This document shows positions 24,195 to 32,894 of a stretch of DNA of 51,908 bases, piece by piece. Position 1 is the stretch's first letter, and every line of letters begins with the position of its first letter. The notes under the pieces were generated by a model. The model was given only the letters and a program-made list of their open reading frames with translations, did no database searches and had not been told where the DNA came from. Source of the stretch: Dysgonomonas sp. 521 (GTDB taxonomy: Bacteria; Bacteroidota; Bacteroidia; Bacteroidales; Dysgonomonadaceae); contig NZ_QVMO01000011.1 in the NCBI RefSeq assembly GCF_010501055.1, positions 18,427 to 70,334 of the forward strand, given 5' to 3'. Both the position numbers and the translations under genes were made by a program.

Positions 24195-26459
24195 TTACAT
24201 TTTCTCAGCCGAAGGCGGAACATCATTTGCTCCCCATGCCTTATTGGCTTTGTTACCCATCACCAGTACCAGCTTGCCGCCGTTTTCGATGTCGGAGTGG
24301 CTAAACCACGGTTTGTTCCACTCTTGTCCATTGAGGGTTGCCGACTGAATGTATTTGTTATCTTCAGAGTAATTCTGCGCTTCTACCTCAAATACCTTTC
24401 CGTTGCTCATTGTCATTTGCGATTTGGCAAAGAACGGACTGCCGATATTGTATACAGGCATACCCGGTGTAACAGGATAGATACCCATCATGGAGAATAC
24501 CACAAATGCAGATGTGCCGCCGCCGTCTTCATCGCCCGGAAGACCCATCAGGTCGTTTCTGAACCATTGGTTTATCAATGTATGGATGCGTTTTTGCGTT
24601 TTCCACGGCTGCCCTGCATAGTTATACAGATAAGGGATGTGAAGGCATGGTTCGTTTGCCATCGAGAATTGTCCTACATTTCCTGTATGGTCAGGTATCT
24701 GGGCATAGAATTCATACTTGCCTTTGCCCAGAGGCTCATTGAAAGTCTGGTTCAGATTGTTGATAAATTGCTCATTCCCGCCCATCAGGTTAATCAGGTC
24801 GGCTACATTATGCGGAACATCCCAGCGGTAAACCCAGCCGTTGTTTTCCCCGTAATAGTCGCGTGCACCCATACCTCCTGAGTAACGGTAATCGAACGGC
24901 TCTATGAATTTACCTTCTTTATCTTTCGGGTGGAAGAAAGCTGTTTCAGGATTGTAAACATTGCGGTAGTTGTACGAACATTTCAGATAATAATCTGCTT
25001 CTTCATTTTTACCAAGAGCTTTCGCTATTTGCCCCAGACACCACTGGTCGTATGCTGTACCCAGCGTAACGGCAATCGGTTGCCTCTTTTCGAATGAATT
25101 TACATTGGCTACAGTTTCCTTTTCGCCCGGATACAGGGCCGGGATATAGCCTTTTTCTTTATAGAATTCATCGAGCCACCCGGCAGGGGCACCTGACCAG
25201 GGGATCAGCGTTTTTTCTTCTATTCCTTTCTTACAGGCGATATATGCTTTTTCGAGGTCATATCCTCTCAATCCTTTTACATAACCATCGATAACCGTAG
25301 CTACGGCGTGGTTCGAATTCATACGGCGCGAGTCTCCTGTTACTTCAGGGAATGTAGGCATCCAGTTGGTACCCATCTGTTCTGCCATCAGCAGGAACGA
25401 ATTGATGATATTTACTTCATCTTCGGCATCAATCAGCACGCGTAAGGGGTGTGTTGCACGGTAGGTATCCCAAATCCAGTCGTCGGTATAGAACGGTTTG
25501 CCTCCGTCTTCGTGTACATTGCCGTCGAATGCGCTGAAGTAGCGTCCGTCTTCACTGATACATACAGGGCGTTCAAAACAACGATACAGGGATGTATAGA
25601 ATACAGTCTTGTCTGTATCGTTGTTACCACCAACTCTGATCTTACCTAAAGCCTCGTTCCATGTATTGCGGCCTTTTTCGGCCAAGTGTTTTACATCATA
25701 ATCTTTTTGTTCGCGTTTCAGGTTGTTTTTGGCCTGTTCTTCGCTGATAAATGAAATACCGTAGCGGATATTCAGCGTCTGCGGTTTGTCGCCGTAGTAT
25801 AGCGCTACCGAAGCATTATTGCCTTCAACACTTTTTTCATTATCGCTGATAGTGTTGTCTTTTACAACTCCTGTCTGAACAGGTGTTTGTTCTGTTTCCA
25901 GATATATGTAGACATTCGTATTATTTTCAAGTTTTTGGAATCCGCTCACTGTATTTCCTTCTACTTTCATCCCTCCGTTGCGGGAGTTCAGGATAAGATA
26001 TACAGGGCTATCGGCTAAAGTATAATCTATCTGATAGATAGCAGACTGATGTGAGAGTGCGTATTGTATATGCGTTTGCTGATCGTCCAGGTCTACTTCG
26101 TAGCTGTACGGTGTCAGCTTTTCACGGTCGTAACTGTATGAAATTACCGGTGCGATTTTGCTCTTATCTCCCTGATAAGGGCTGAGATTGAAAGCCGAAC
26201 TTCCACGGTGGCTGGTTACGATAAGGGGCAATCCCTTGATCATATCGCCTGTATAATCGGCACGTTCGGGATAAACCCGCAGCATACTATTCGGTAAATG
26301 AATAGTGGGAAAGGTAGGAACAAGCAGATGACTGATGTTCCCCATATAAGGGTTTACATAGTCTACAGGCTGTTTGTTTGCACTGTTGTTGTTTGTAGCG
26401 GTGCAAGCTCCCAGCAAAAAAACGAGGGATGCTGCAATCAGGCCATGTATAAATTTCAT
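24195..26459 (-). CDS. GH92 alpha-mannosidase lipoprotein
   Basis: This 754-residue protein has a lipoprotein signal with Cys19 (FLLGAC). GH92 signatures are the N-terminal YVNPYMGN start, NWMPTFPEV, NEPCLHIPYLYNYAG and GLPGDEDGGGTSAFVVFSMMG. In the family the acidic GLPGxxD region binds calcium and contributes to catalysis. GH92 enzymes are calcium-dependent inverting exo-alpha-mannosidases, with alpha-1,2 linkage being common. In this copy the usual N-D-D of that region reads D-E-D, a conservative change. The presence of this gene with GH71/99-like genes points to mannose in the target glycan. Confidence 0.92.
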   Translation of the reverse strand: MKFIHGLIAASLVFLLGACTATNNNSANKQPVDYVNPYMGNISHLLVPTFPTIHLPNSMLRVYPERADYTGDMIKGLPLIVTSHRGSSAFNLSPYQGDKSKIAPVISYSYDREKLTPYSYEVDLDDQQTHIQYALSHQSAIYQIDYTLADSPVYLILNSRNGGMKVEGNTVSGFQKLENNTNVYIYLETEQTPVQTGVVKDNTISDNEKSVEGNNASVALYYGDKPQTLNIRYGISFISEEQAKNNLKREQKDYDVKHLAEKGRNTWNEALGKIRVGGNNDTDKTVFYTSLYRCFERPVCISEDGRYFSAFDGNVHEDGGKPFYTDDWIWDTYRATHPLRVLIDAEDEVNIINSFLLMAEQMGTNWMPTFPEVTGDSRRMNSNHAVATVIDGYVKGLRGYDLEKAYIACKKGIEEKTLIPWSGAPAGWLDEFYKEKGYIPALYPGEKETVANVNSFEKRQPIAVTLGTAYDQWCLGQIAKALGKNEEADYYLKCSYNYRNVYNPETAFFHPKDKEGKFIEPFDYRYSGGMGARDYYGENNGWVYRWDVPHNVADLINLMGGNEQFINNLNQTFNEPLGKGKYEFYAQIPDHTGNVGQFSMANEPCLHIPYLYNYAGQPWKTQKRIHTLINQWFRNDLMGLPGDEDGGGTSAFVVFSMMGIYPVTPGMPVYNIGSPFFAKSQMTMSNGKVFEVEAQNYSEDNKYIQSATLNGQEWNKPWFSHSDIENGGKLVLVMGNKANKAWGANDVPPSAEKM

Positions 26460-26514
26460 GATATAAGCATTATTTATTTTAATTAGTAAAAATCGTATGA
26501 GCCGATTGTTACCT

Positions 26515-26650
26515 ATCTAACCCTTCCCCCTTCGGGTACTTCCCTTTATCAAAAGGGAAGAGTGGCTGACAGACGAGATTGCATCTATCAATCTTCGCTT
26601 TGCGAATCTCCCCTCGCAGAAGGGGAGTACCCAAAGAGGGAGGGGTTGAA
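26515..26650. repeat. Composite dispersed palindrome (family A-like)
   Basis: The 243-base gap between the CBM6-GH43 and GH92 genes is mostly a long inverted arrangement. ACCCTTCCCCCTTCGGGTAC with TTTTGATAAAGG-type stems occurs on one side and CGCAGAAGGGGAGTACCC plus GAGGGAGGGGTT on the other. The ends pair with each other. No ORF is seen. Confidence 0.7.
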
Positions 26651-26702
26651 AAGTAAAATGTATCAATAATTGTTATTGACAACTTAAGTCTTTTTTTAAT
26701 TG

Positions 26703-28355
26703 CTACTTCTGTCCTCTAGTCTGTTTCACCTCCTTTATGGTTCCATCAGAATTGTAATACAGTTTATCTACACAAACCGAACGAAGGTTTCCCTGGCCGG
26801 ATACATCTGAGGTGTGATAGAAAGCATACCATTGTCCCTTGTACTCTACGATGGATCCATGACTGGTGTCGCAGGTGGTAGGTTGCAGGTAAATGTCCTG
26901 ATATATCCATGGCCCCAGAGGAGAATTACTTGTCGCATACCTCAGGCGGTTTGCACCCGGATTATTGTCAGCATAAGACAAGTAGTAGACACCGTTTCTT
27001 TTGTGTACCCAGGCACCTTCATGAAAATCAACCATTCCGGTCATTGCAGTCATCGCTCCGTCCAGCTTTGTCCAGTCGTCTTTCTTTAGTTTACCTCCGT
27101 ACATTTTGCCACCACCGCCGTTGTAGATGTACGGTTGCCCGTCATCGTCGATAAACACACATGGATCTATTTCGGCAGACATGCCTTCTACATATCCCCG
27201 TACACGGAACTCCTTATTCGGATACTTGCTGGTGGCAACACCGATGCGCCATGTGCTGTTCCAGTTGGAAGCACTGGTAGGGTGCGGGAAGTAGAAGTAA
27301 TATGTTTCGTTGGCAGGATTGTATACACAATCGGGAGCCCACATAAAACCTTCACAGCCCCATCCGGCTTGTTTTTTCACAGTAGCCGCGTTCATAATCT
27401 CGCCGTGATCTGTCCAGTTTACCATATCTTCCGTAGAGAATACATGGTAGCGATCCATACGGTCGCATCCCTGTGCGGGTTCCATATCGTGTGAAGCATA
27501 TACATAAAGGACTTCCTTTCCGTCGATGTTCCATACACGTGCCGAAGCATCGGCTGTATACAACGGGCCTTTCATCCAGCTGTTATACATTGGCGACTCA
27601 AATTCTACAAACAGAGGATTGGTCATCGCTTTGGTAACGGGATAGGTGAACGAATTGGAAAGTTCTTTTAAATCTCCCGTGCGTGTAAATACAAATTTAT
27701 CCACATTGCCGGGCGTACTACCGTAGTATTTCAATACATGTTTACCTTTGCTCAACTGTATATCAGTAGCTGTTGCTTTTTTAGTGAAGTCTGTCCATCC
27801 ACCCTGAGGTATGGCTATGCTACGGCTAGCACCGCGTCCATCCACTTCGAAGTAGAAACTACCCTCCGAGCCGTCTCCTTTTGTGCAATAGGTATCGATG
27901 GTATAAGCTCCGTCTTCGTCCACTTCAATTGTATAGCACATCCACTCTCCGGGTTGTACTTCGCCTATGTAATAGCCACCGGATGCACTGCCATCGCCAC
28001 GAATATCCACCGCGTGCCCGTTTCGGTAACCATCGGCAGTTTTGTTATCGCTTTCGAAGTAGGCAACATCTTGCGCTCCTTCGTCAAAATCCTCAGCTTC
28101 TACTGTTCCCGGTACACGATGAGGCCCTTTATAGGCAGTTCCTTTATAAGCATTCAGGAATGCTTCTGCGTCGTAGTCCAAATCATGGTCGTAGACGTAA
28201 GGTCCATCGGGCTCAGGTTCGGGCTCGGGAGTTGTAGGAGGGGTGACTACCGGAGGAGTTTCCTCCGGTGGTGTCTCGTTATTATCACTACATGACGCAA
28301 AGAGCAATGCAATGATTAGGATTCCTGTTCCAAACATATTTATTGGTAATCTCAT
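26703..28355 (-). CDS. CBM6-GH43 lipoprotein
   Basis: This 550-residue protein has a lipoprotein signal with cysteine at about 22 (LLFASC) and a Pro/Glu/Thr-rich linker (about 25-50). A CBM6-type beta-sandwich (about 80-230, opening EAEDFD and with GEWMCYTIEV) precedes a GH43 domain (about 255-548) closely related to those at 11978 and 12947. The catalytic acids are Asp in YTADASARVW, Asp in EIDPCVFID and Glu in FHEGAWVHK. The linker and lipid anchor suggest surface display, so this enzyme may act before uptake while the two single-domain paralogues act in the periplasm. It follows the GH71/99-like gene by 5 bases, so they are co-transcribed. Confidence 0.92.
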   Translation of the reverse strand: MRLPINMFGTGILIIALLFASCSDNNETPPEETPPVVTPPTTPEPEPEPDGPYVYDHDLDYDAEAFLNAYKGTAYKGPHRVPGTVEAEDFDEGAQDVAYFESDNKTADGYRNGHAVDIRGDGSASGGYYIGEVQPGEWMCYTIEVDEDGAYTIDTYCTKGDGSEGSFYFEVDGRGASRSIAIPQGGWTDFTKKATATDIQLSKGKHVLKYYGSTPGNVDKFVFTRTGDLKELSNSFTYPVTKAMTNPLFVEFESPMYNSWMKGPLYTADASARVWNIDGKEVLYVYASHDMEPAQGCDRMDRYHVFSTEDMVNWTDHGEIMNAATVKKQAGWGCEGFMWAPDCVYNPANETYYFYFPHPTSASNWNSTWRIGVATSKYPNKEFRVRGYVEGMSAEIDPCVFIDDDGQPYIYNGGGGKMYGGKLKKDDWTKLDGAMTAMTGMVDFHEGAWVHKRNGVYYLSYADNNPGANRLRYATSNSPLGPWIYQDIYLQPTTCDTSHGSIVEYKGQWYAFYHTSDVSGQGNLRSVCVDKLYYNSDGTIKEVKQTRGQK

Positions 28356-28360
28356 AGGGC

Positions 28361-29878
28361 TTATTTTCTAGCAGGCCAGGAAGATTTCAAAGGAATTTCT
28401 CCACGCAGCATCTTTTTGCCTTCTCCAGTGAGCCACAGGTAGTGGTCGGTAGGCAGATCGTCTTCGATGCCGGTAAAGGTAACGTTCAGTTCCGAGGCCT
28501 TTTTGCACCAGTCGTTTCCTGTTAGTCCTTCTACCATATTGGAAGTCATCTTATATCCTCCATTTTGGTACACTACATAATAATCTTTTTCAGCTGCATT
28601 GCTAGGCACATTTTTTTGATTTAGGCATTTATAGATAGCTGTACCTTCATCTATTTCGTCAAACATAGCAATGTAAAGCATCTGTGCACCCGATTTGATT
28701 CCATGATGCATCTGATTCCAGAGGAATGTACCACCCAGACGTGGTTGAACAGAATTGTTAGGATGCATATTGCGGTCGGCAGAGCCAGGGAAACAAAGTG
28801 GAGCATAGTCTACACCGTTCTCTTTGCACCATTTCACGTCTTGCTCTATCAAACTGTGGAAATTCGAGAAATTATTATTGTCGTAACGACCTACAAACCA
28901 AGGCATGATTACTTTGGCAGCTTTGATCAGATCGTGTAGTTTGGCATCAGGTAAAGCATCGTTGCGTCTTTCGCGCCAGTGAGTAGGCACGCCCAGCATG
29001 ATGTTGTAGCCCATATCCTTCAAGCCATTCATTAATGTTTCTATATCGGTTAGGCTATAAGGGCGGCCGTCGTTGAAACCTACACCCCACAAAGCAATTA
29101 ATGGCTTACCGTCATGGTAGAGGTAGTATTTTTGTTTGGCATCCCTGTTCAGCAACTGGTATTTGTCCATGATGGCTTTTGCATCGGCCAGAACGGCAGC
29201 CGTATTGTTACTCTTGTTAGGCTCGTATCCACCCAGGTCGTACATCACACAGATGGCGCGCTGATAGGTATTAGAACCTTTCATGGCCGACTCCAGTACT
29301 TTATCGAAGTGGGTTTTTCCATCGTTGTTGTTGATTACTTCACCTACGAAGCGTTGCATAAATACGCCGTCGAGCCCATATTCTTTCATCCATTTGAAAT
29401 GGAGCAATACGCTCGATTCGTCATAAGCGCTGTACACGGTAGCCTTTTTCCCGTCGGGATAGAGAAAGTGTTCCGACCGGTCGGCTGTGCCATCGTCTCC
29501 AGGTGTATATTGCACTGTATATTCGCTCATATCCGGCCAGAAGTCGATGGAGTTGCGCAACACGCCGGGTTTGAATCCTTCGCTTTCCCGATAGTGATAC
29601 CACTCGGTATTTGAATGGTCGGCATGCGGGCATCCGTCACCGGGTGCGCCAAACCATCCCTGATAACCTGCCATCACCAGCCCCCGGTATGTGTCGAAAG
29701 GTTTGCCGTCTTCGTGCGGTGTAAAGCCAAGATCGTTATATATATCTTCTACCGGTGGTTTTGGATCCGGATCCGGATCTATTGCCGGTGGAATATAGTC
29801 GTCGTCTCCGCTACTGCAAGAGGCTGCTAATATCAACAGACCTCCTAATAATATCTTGCTTAGTTTCATATTTTTCAT
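28361..29878 (-). CDS. GH71/99-like glycosidase lipoprotein
   Basis: This 505-residue protein has a lipoprotein signal with Cys21 (LAASC) and an acidic/proline linker (24-46). The catalytic barrel starts at YRGLVMAGYQGWF. Near its end, MFDEIDEGTAIYK places E408 and E411 in the E-x-x-E arrangement of GH99 endo-alpha-mannosidases, whose catalytic residues lie in NEWHEGT-like sequence. GH99 enzymes cleave internal alpha-mannosyl linkages; GH71 enzymes cleave alpha-1,3-glucan. Surface location and endo-type family make it a candidate for the initial attack. A paralogue is encoded on the other arm at 44284. Confidence 0.85.
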   Translation of the reverse strand: MKNMKLSKILLGGLLILAASCSSGDDDYIPPAIDPDPDPKPPVEDIYNDLGFTPHEDGKPFDTYRGLVMAGYQGWFGAPGDGCPHADHSNTEWYHYRESEGFKPGVLRNSIDFWPDMSEYTVQYTPGDDGTADRSEHFLYPDGKKATVYSAYDESSVLLHFKWMKEYGLDGVFMQRFVGEVINNNDGKTHFDKVLESAMKGSNTYQRAICVMYDLGGYEPNKSNNTAAVLADAKAIMDKYQLLNRDAKQKYYLYHDGKPLIALWGVGFNDGRPYSLTDIETLMNGLKDMGYNIMLGVPTHWRERRNDALPDAKLHDLIKAAKVIMPWFVGRYDNNNFSNFHSLIEQDVKWCKENGVDYAPLCFPGSADRNMHPNNSVQPRLGGTFLWNQMHHGIKSGAQMLYIAMFDEIDEGTAIYKCLNQKNVPSNAAEKDYYVVYQNGGYKMTSNMVEGLTGNDWCKKASELNVTFTGIEDDLPTDHYLWLTGEGKKMLRGEIPLKSSWPARK

Positions 29879-29888
29879 TTTTAATAAA

Positions 29889-30001
29889 ACAATAGTTCGT
29901 TATAAACTCTATTCTGAAATACAGCTATTTAATCAGCTTGTAATATTCATTTTGTTCATTTGACAATCAGTTATTAACACTGTTCTATAACGAACTATTG
30001 T
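29889..30001. repeat. Segment bounded by perfect 16-bp inverted repeats
   Basis: ACAATAGTTCGTTATA at 29889-29904 and its exact reverse complement at 29986-30001 bound an 81-base AT-rich core with no gene. It lies between the terminator of the SusCD operon and the start of the GH71/99-like gene, so the promoter of the long hydrolase operon may lie in or next to it. It could be an invertible promoter of the kind used in Bacteroidales, or an operator. I could not find a convincing promoter consensus in either direction. Confidence 0.6.
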
Positions 30002-30010
30002 AGGAAGTAA

Positions 30011-30060
30011 AAGAGCCGGGATGGAATTTGTTATGTTATCCCTCCCGGCAACATTTTTTG
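30011..30060. terminator. Bidirectional intrinsic terminator after SusCD-DUF3823
   Basis: GCCGGGA at 30015-30021 pairs with TCCCGGC at 30043-30049. On the minus strand it is followed by TCTTTTAC; on the plus strand the arm is followed by AACATTTTTT. It lies about 40 bases after the DUF3823 stop and would end the transport operon, so the downstream hydrolase genes need their own promoter or readthrough. Confidence 0.75.
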
Positions 30061-30089
30061 AAAACAGGCTTTTATTACCTTAAATACCT

Positions 30090-30836
30090 CTATTCACTTG
30101 GGATTTCAATCATCTTGATCTCCGTATAATTATATTTCTGGTGAGTATCATTTACTTTGGCTCCTATACGGACGAAATAAACGTAACCAGGTTTAACAGG
30201 CAGCCTCCAGCTATACACCTCACTTTTTCCATCTTCCAACTTGGGCAAACCAGCCCAAGGCTTCATAATGCTTTTCCAATAAAGAGGGTTTTCTTCCTTA
30301 TCTACAGGGGTGTTATAATAACTGATCGAATTACCTGCGCCACAGAATTGATTCAGGCTAAGAAAAGGTCTGATCTCCCTGATATTTGGTAAATCTTTTT
30401 CAATAGGGGGATAAAAACGGCACGACATTGTCAGTGAGTCATTTACATATTCTGCCTTGAAATCAAACATAACCAGATAAGGGGTTACTTCAAAATCTTC
30501 TGTTGACTTCTTACCAATACCTACGCGTATCGTATCGCAAGGCCACCAGGCTCCTTCGGCAACTACATCGTATGTGCCTTTAAATAGCTTCGTATTATTA
30601 AATGTTCCATCCTGCTTTACAGGGATATCCTGAGGGGCAGGGCTGATGCTATAGCTCTTCTCCCAGATACGGATACGGTTCTCTCCCTGGTCGGCAAGAA
30701 TATTCTGGCCTGTGGTCGAATCTATAATACGTCCGGTAAAATGAGCATCCGGTTCATCAAAGTTATCAACTTCCATACACGAAGTAGCCAACAATGCTGA
30801 TGCGCCCACGAGCAGACTAAATATTACTTTTTTCAT
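30090..30836 (-). CDS. DUF3823 lipoprotein (SusE/SusF-position protein)
   Basis: The start at 30836 (MKKVIFSLLVGASALL) gives a lipoprotein signal with cysteine at about 20 (LATSC); the frame extends upstream to 30866 but without a better start. The 248-residue protein has an immunoglobulin-like N-terminal domain of the carboxypeptidase-regulatory type (about 30-110, FTGRIIDSTTGQ) and a second beta domain. DUF3823 proteins follow SusD in many PULs and are thought to be surface glycan-binding or scaffold proteins. Its start is 30 bases after the SusD stop, consistent with one operon. Confidence 0.88.
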   Translation of the reverse strand: MKKVIFSLLVGASALLATSCMEVDNFDEPDAHFTGRIIDSTTGQNILADQGENRIRIWEKSYSISPAPQDIPVKQDGTFNNTKLFKGTYDVVAEGAWWPCDTIRVGIGKKSTEDFEVTPYLVMFDFKAEYVNDSLTMSCRFYPPIEKDLPNIREIRPFLSLNQFCGAGNSISYYNTPVDKEENPLYWKSIMKPWAGLPKLEDGKSEVYSWRLPVKPGYVYFVRIGAKVNDTHQKYNYTEIKMIEIPSE

Positions 30837-30865
30837 ATTCAAGTATTTTACTTCATTTATTTCCA

Positions 30866-32878
30866 TTAATAACCATCATTACGTACCAAGTTCGGGTTCT
30901 TTCCAATTTCTCCGCCCGGTATTTGTTCATAATACCATCTTCTTTCGAATGTTACTGTACGGGCTATGGTTTCTACTTCGTTGAGGTATATCCATTTGTC
31001 TTCGTTCAGTACATAATAAGGAAGCAGGGTGTGTCCGAATTTACCATTCAGGAAGTCAACATCGGCCACTCTCCAACGACGCAGGTCGAAAAGACGGTGG
31101 TTTTCGAAACAAAGTTCACGTGCACGTTCGTCGCGGATGTATTGCAGGTTTTCGTCAACGGCGAATCCGTAGAGCGGTGTACCTATATCTTCCGGGCTGG
31201 TTTTCATCTGGTAAGGATGGGCACCTGCACGTGAACGGATTTGGTTCACATATTCGATTGCTTCTTTCTTCAGGTTGTCGTCATTTTTCAGTGTACCCAG
31301 CTCATAAGCAGCTTCCGCCCAGTTGCAAAGCACTTCGCCATAACGGAAAACTTTCCAAGGTTGTTTGCTACCAAACAATACACGGCTGGCAGCAGCTGCA
31401 GAAGGGTCTGTATATTTGCGGATGAAAGCTCCCGAACGGGTATAACCTTCGTCACCGAGACCTTCTCCCAAACCATCCTGTCCGCTTACTCTCACCGATA
31501 CGCCACCGATATTCTGGCTTTCGCCAGCACGTTGCGCCCTGATACGATATGTGTCTGTATAGTCATTGCGGCTTCCTCCGATCTCGGCAGTGCCATCGGC
31601 AGCCGTTCCCGGATACTGTAGATAAACACCTGCCTGGATGTCTGCCTTTACCCCCGAGCCGGGTTCGGTCATTCCGGTGAAGTAGAAATTGGCACGGCAA
31701 CGAGGTTCCATTTCCCCGTTATTCCAAAGTTCTTCCGGGCTGTCGAAACGTACCGGTTTGCCATCTTCGTCGATGAGGGCAGGCATCTCATACAGTTTCA
31801 TGAGTTCCCAAGCCGGTTGCAAAGCTGCTCCTGCGGCTCCACCGCCAATCATGCTCAACGGTAATACCATTCCGTCCCAGCAATGGAACAAGCTTGTTTC
31901 CCAGATAGCATCTGATACTGCGGTGTATTGTTTTACAAAGATGTCTTCGTCGTTCCTATTGTCAGCTGTAAAAACCTCCACATATGCTTTTTCTTTCGCA
32001 TCGGCATCGGAGGCGCCTGCGCCATGCAGTGTATAGCCACCTTCCTGGATAAACTTACAGGCATCGTACGCATATTGGAAAAATTCTTCTGCTTTGTCGG
32101 CAGGCATGCCCATCAGGCCGGCACTGACAGCCGGGCCGGATACGTTGATGTAGCCACCGTATTTAGCCGCACTTCCGGCATATAACATAGCACGCGACAT
32201 CAGGGCGGCGGCAGCGTAGCGATTGGCACGGCCTGGTGTATACTTGCTTTTATCCGCCGCATTTTCCATCGCAAACTTCAGGTCTTCGTAGATGAATTTC
32301 CAGCACTCGTACTCTGTATTACGTGGTTGCAGCAGTTCATCGCCAGCCGTAGGGCTAAGCACTTCTTTTACGATAGGTACGCCACCATAACGCTTCACCA
32401 TTCCGAAATAATAAAATGCACGCAGAAAATGAGCTTCACCCAGATAAGAGTTATATTCTTCTTCAGTCGTATAATTATTTCTATAGTCAGGAAAAGCCGC
32501 AATAAAATTGTTGATGTCGCGTATACGGTCGTATGGCCAGTATCCCCAACCATCGCCATAAGATGTACCACGGCCTAAGGCCTCGAGTGCGGCGGAAGCC
32601 GGACTACCCTTTTGTGCTGTCCATCTGTTACCTATATGCCAACCTTCCTGATTGGAGGTTGCATATCCTCTGTTGTCACCATCGGCTCCTGTATGATTAT
32701 AGTTGAAATCTTCGATGGGGAGATCCTGATAAATGACAGCAAAATATTTTTTGACACCGTTGTCGGTAGCCAAAAGGACATTCTCTCCAATGATTCCTTT
32801 CGGTTCCAGATCCATATCATAGCAGGAGCCCATAGTGAGCGTTAATGCTGCTATACATATATATTTGAATGTTTTCAT
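30866..32878 (-). CDS. SusD-family glycan-binding lipoprotein
   Basis: The start at 32878 (MKTFKYICIAALTLTM) gives a lipoprotein signal with cysteine at about 19 (TMGSC). The 670-residue protein is long for SusD (commonly 500-600). RagB/SusD features include the N-terminal helical region (KKYFAVIYQDLPIED...), AALMSRAMLYAGSAAKY and the C-terminal RDERARELCFENHRLFDLRRW signature. It caps the SusC channel on the cell surface and presents oligosaccharide for import. A long loop region rich in Gly/Ala (about 270-520) may hold the substrate site. It follows SusC by 16 bases. Confidence 0.95.
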   Translation of the reverse strand: MKTFKYICIAALTLTMGSCYDMDLEPKGIIGENVLLATDNGVKKYFAVIYQDLPIEDFNYNHTGADGDNRGYATSNQEGWHIGNRWTAQKGSPASAALEALGRGTSYGDGWGYWPYDRIRDINNFIAAFPDYRNNYTTEEEYNSYLGEAHFLRAFYYFGMVKRYGGVPIVKEVLSPTAGDELLQPRNTEYECWKFIYEDLKFAMENAADKSKYTPGRANRYAAAALMSRAMLYAGSAAKYGGYINVSGPAVSAGLMGMPADKAEEFFQYAYDACKFIQEGGYTLHGAGASDADAKEKAYVEVFTADNRNDEDIFVKQYTAVSDAIWETSLFHCWDGMVLPLSMIGGGAAGAALQPAWELMKLYEMPALIDEDGKPVRFDSPEELWNNGEMEPRCRANFYFTGMTEPGSGVKADIQAGVYLQYPGTAADGTAEIGGSRNDYTDTYRIRAQRAGESQNIGGVSVRVSGQDGLGEGLGDEGYTRSGAFIRKYTDPSAAAASRVLFGSKQPWKVFRYGEVLCNWAEAAYELGTLKNDDNLKKEAIEYVNQIRSRAGAHPYQMKTSPEDIGTPLYGFAVDENLQYIRDERARELCFENHRLFDLRRWRVADVDFLNGKFGHTLLPYYVLNEDKWIYLNEVETIARTVTFERRWYYEQIPGGEIGKNPNLVRNDGY

Positions 32879-32894
32879 ATTCTGTCCTTTCATA

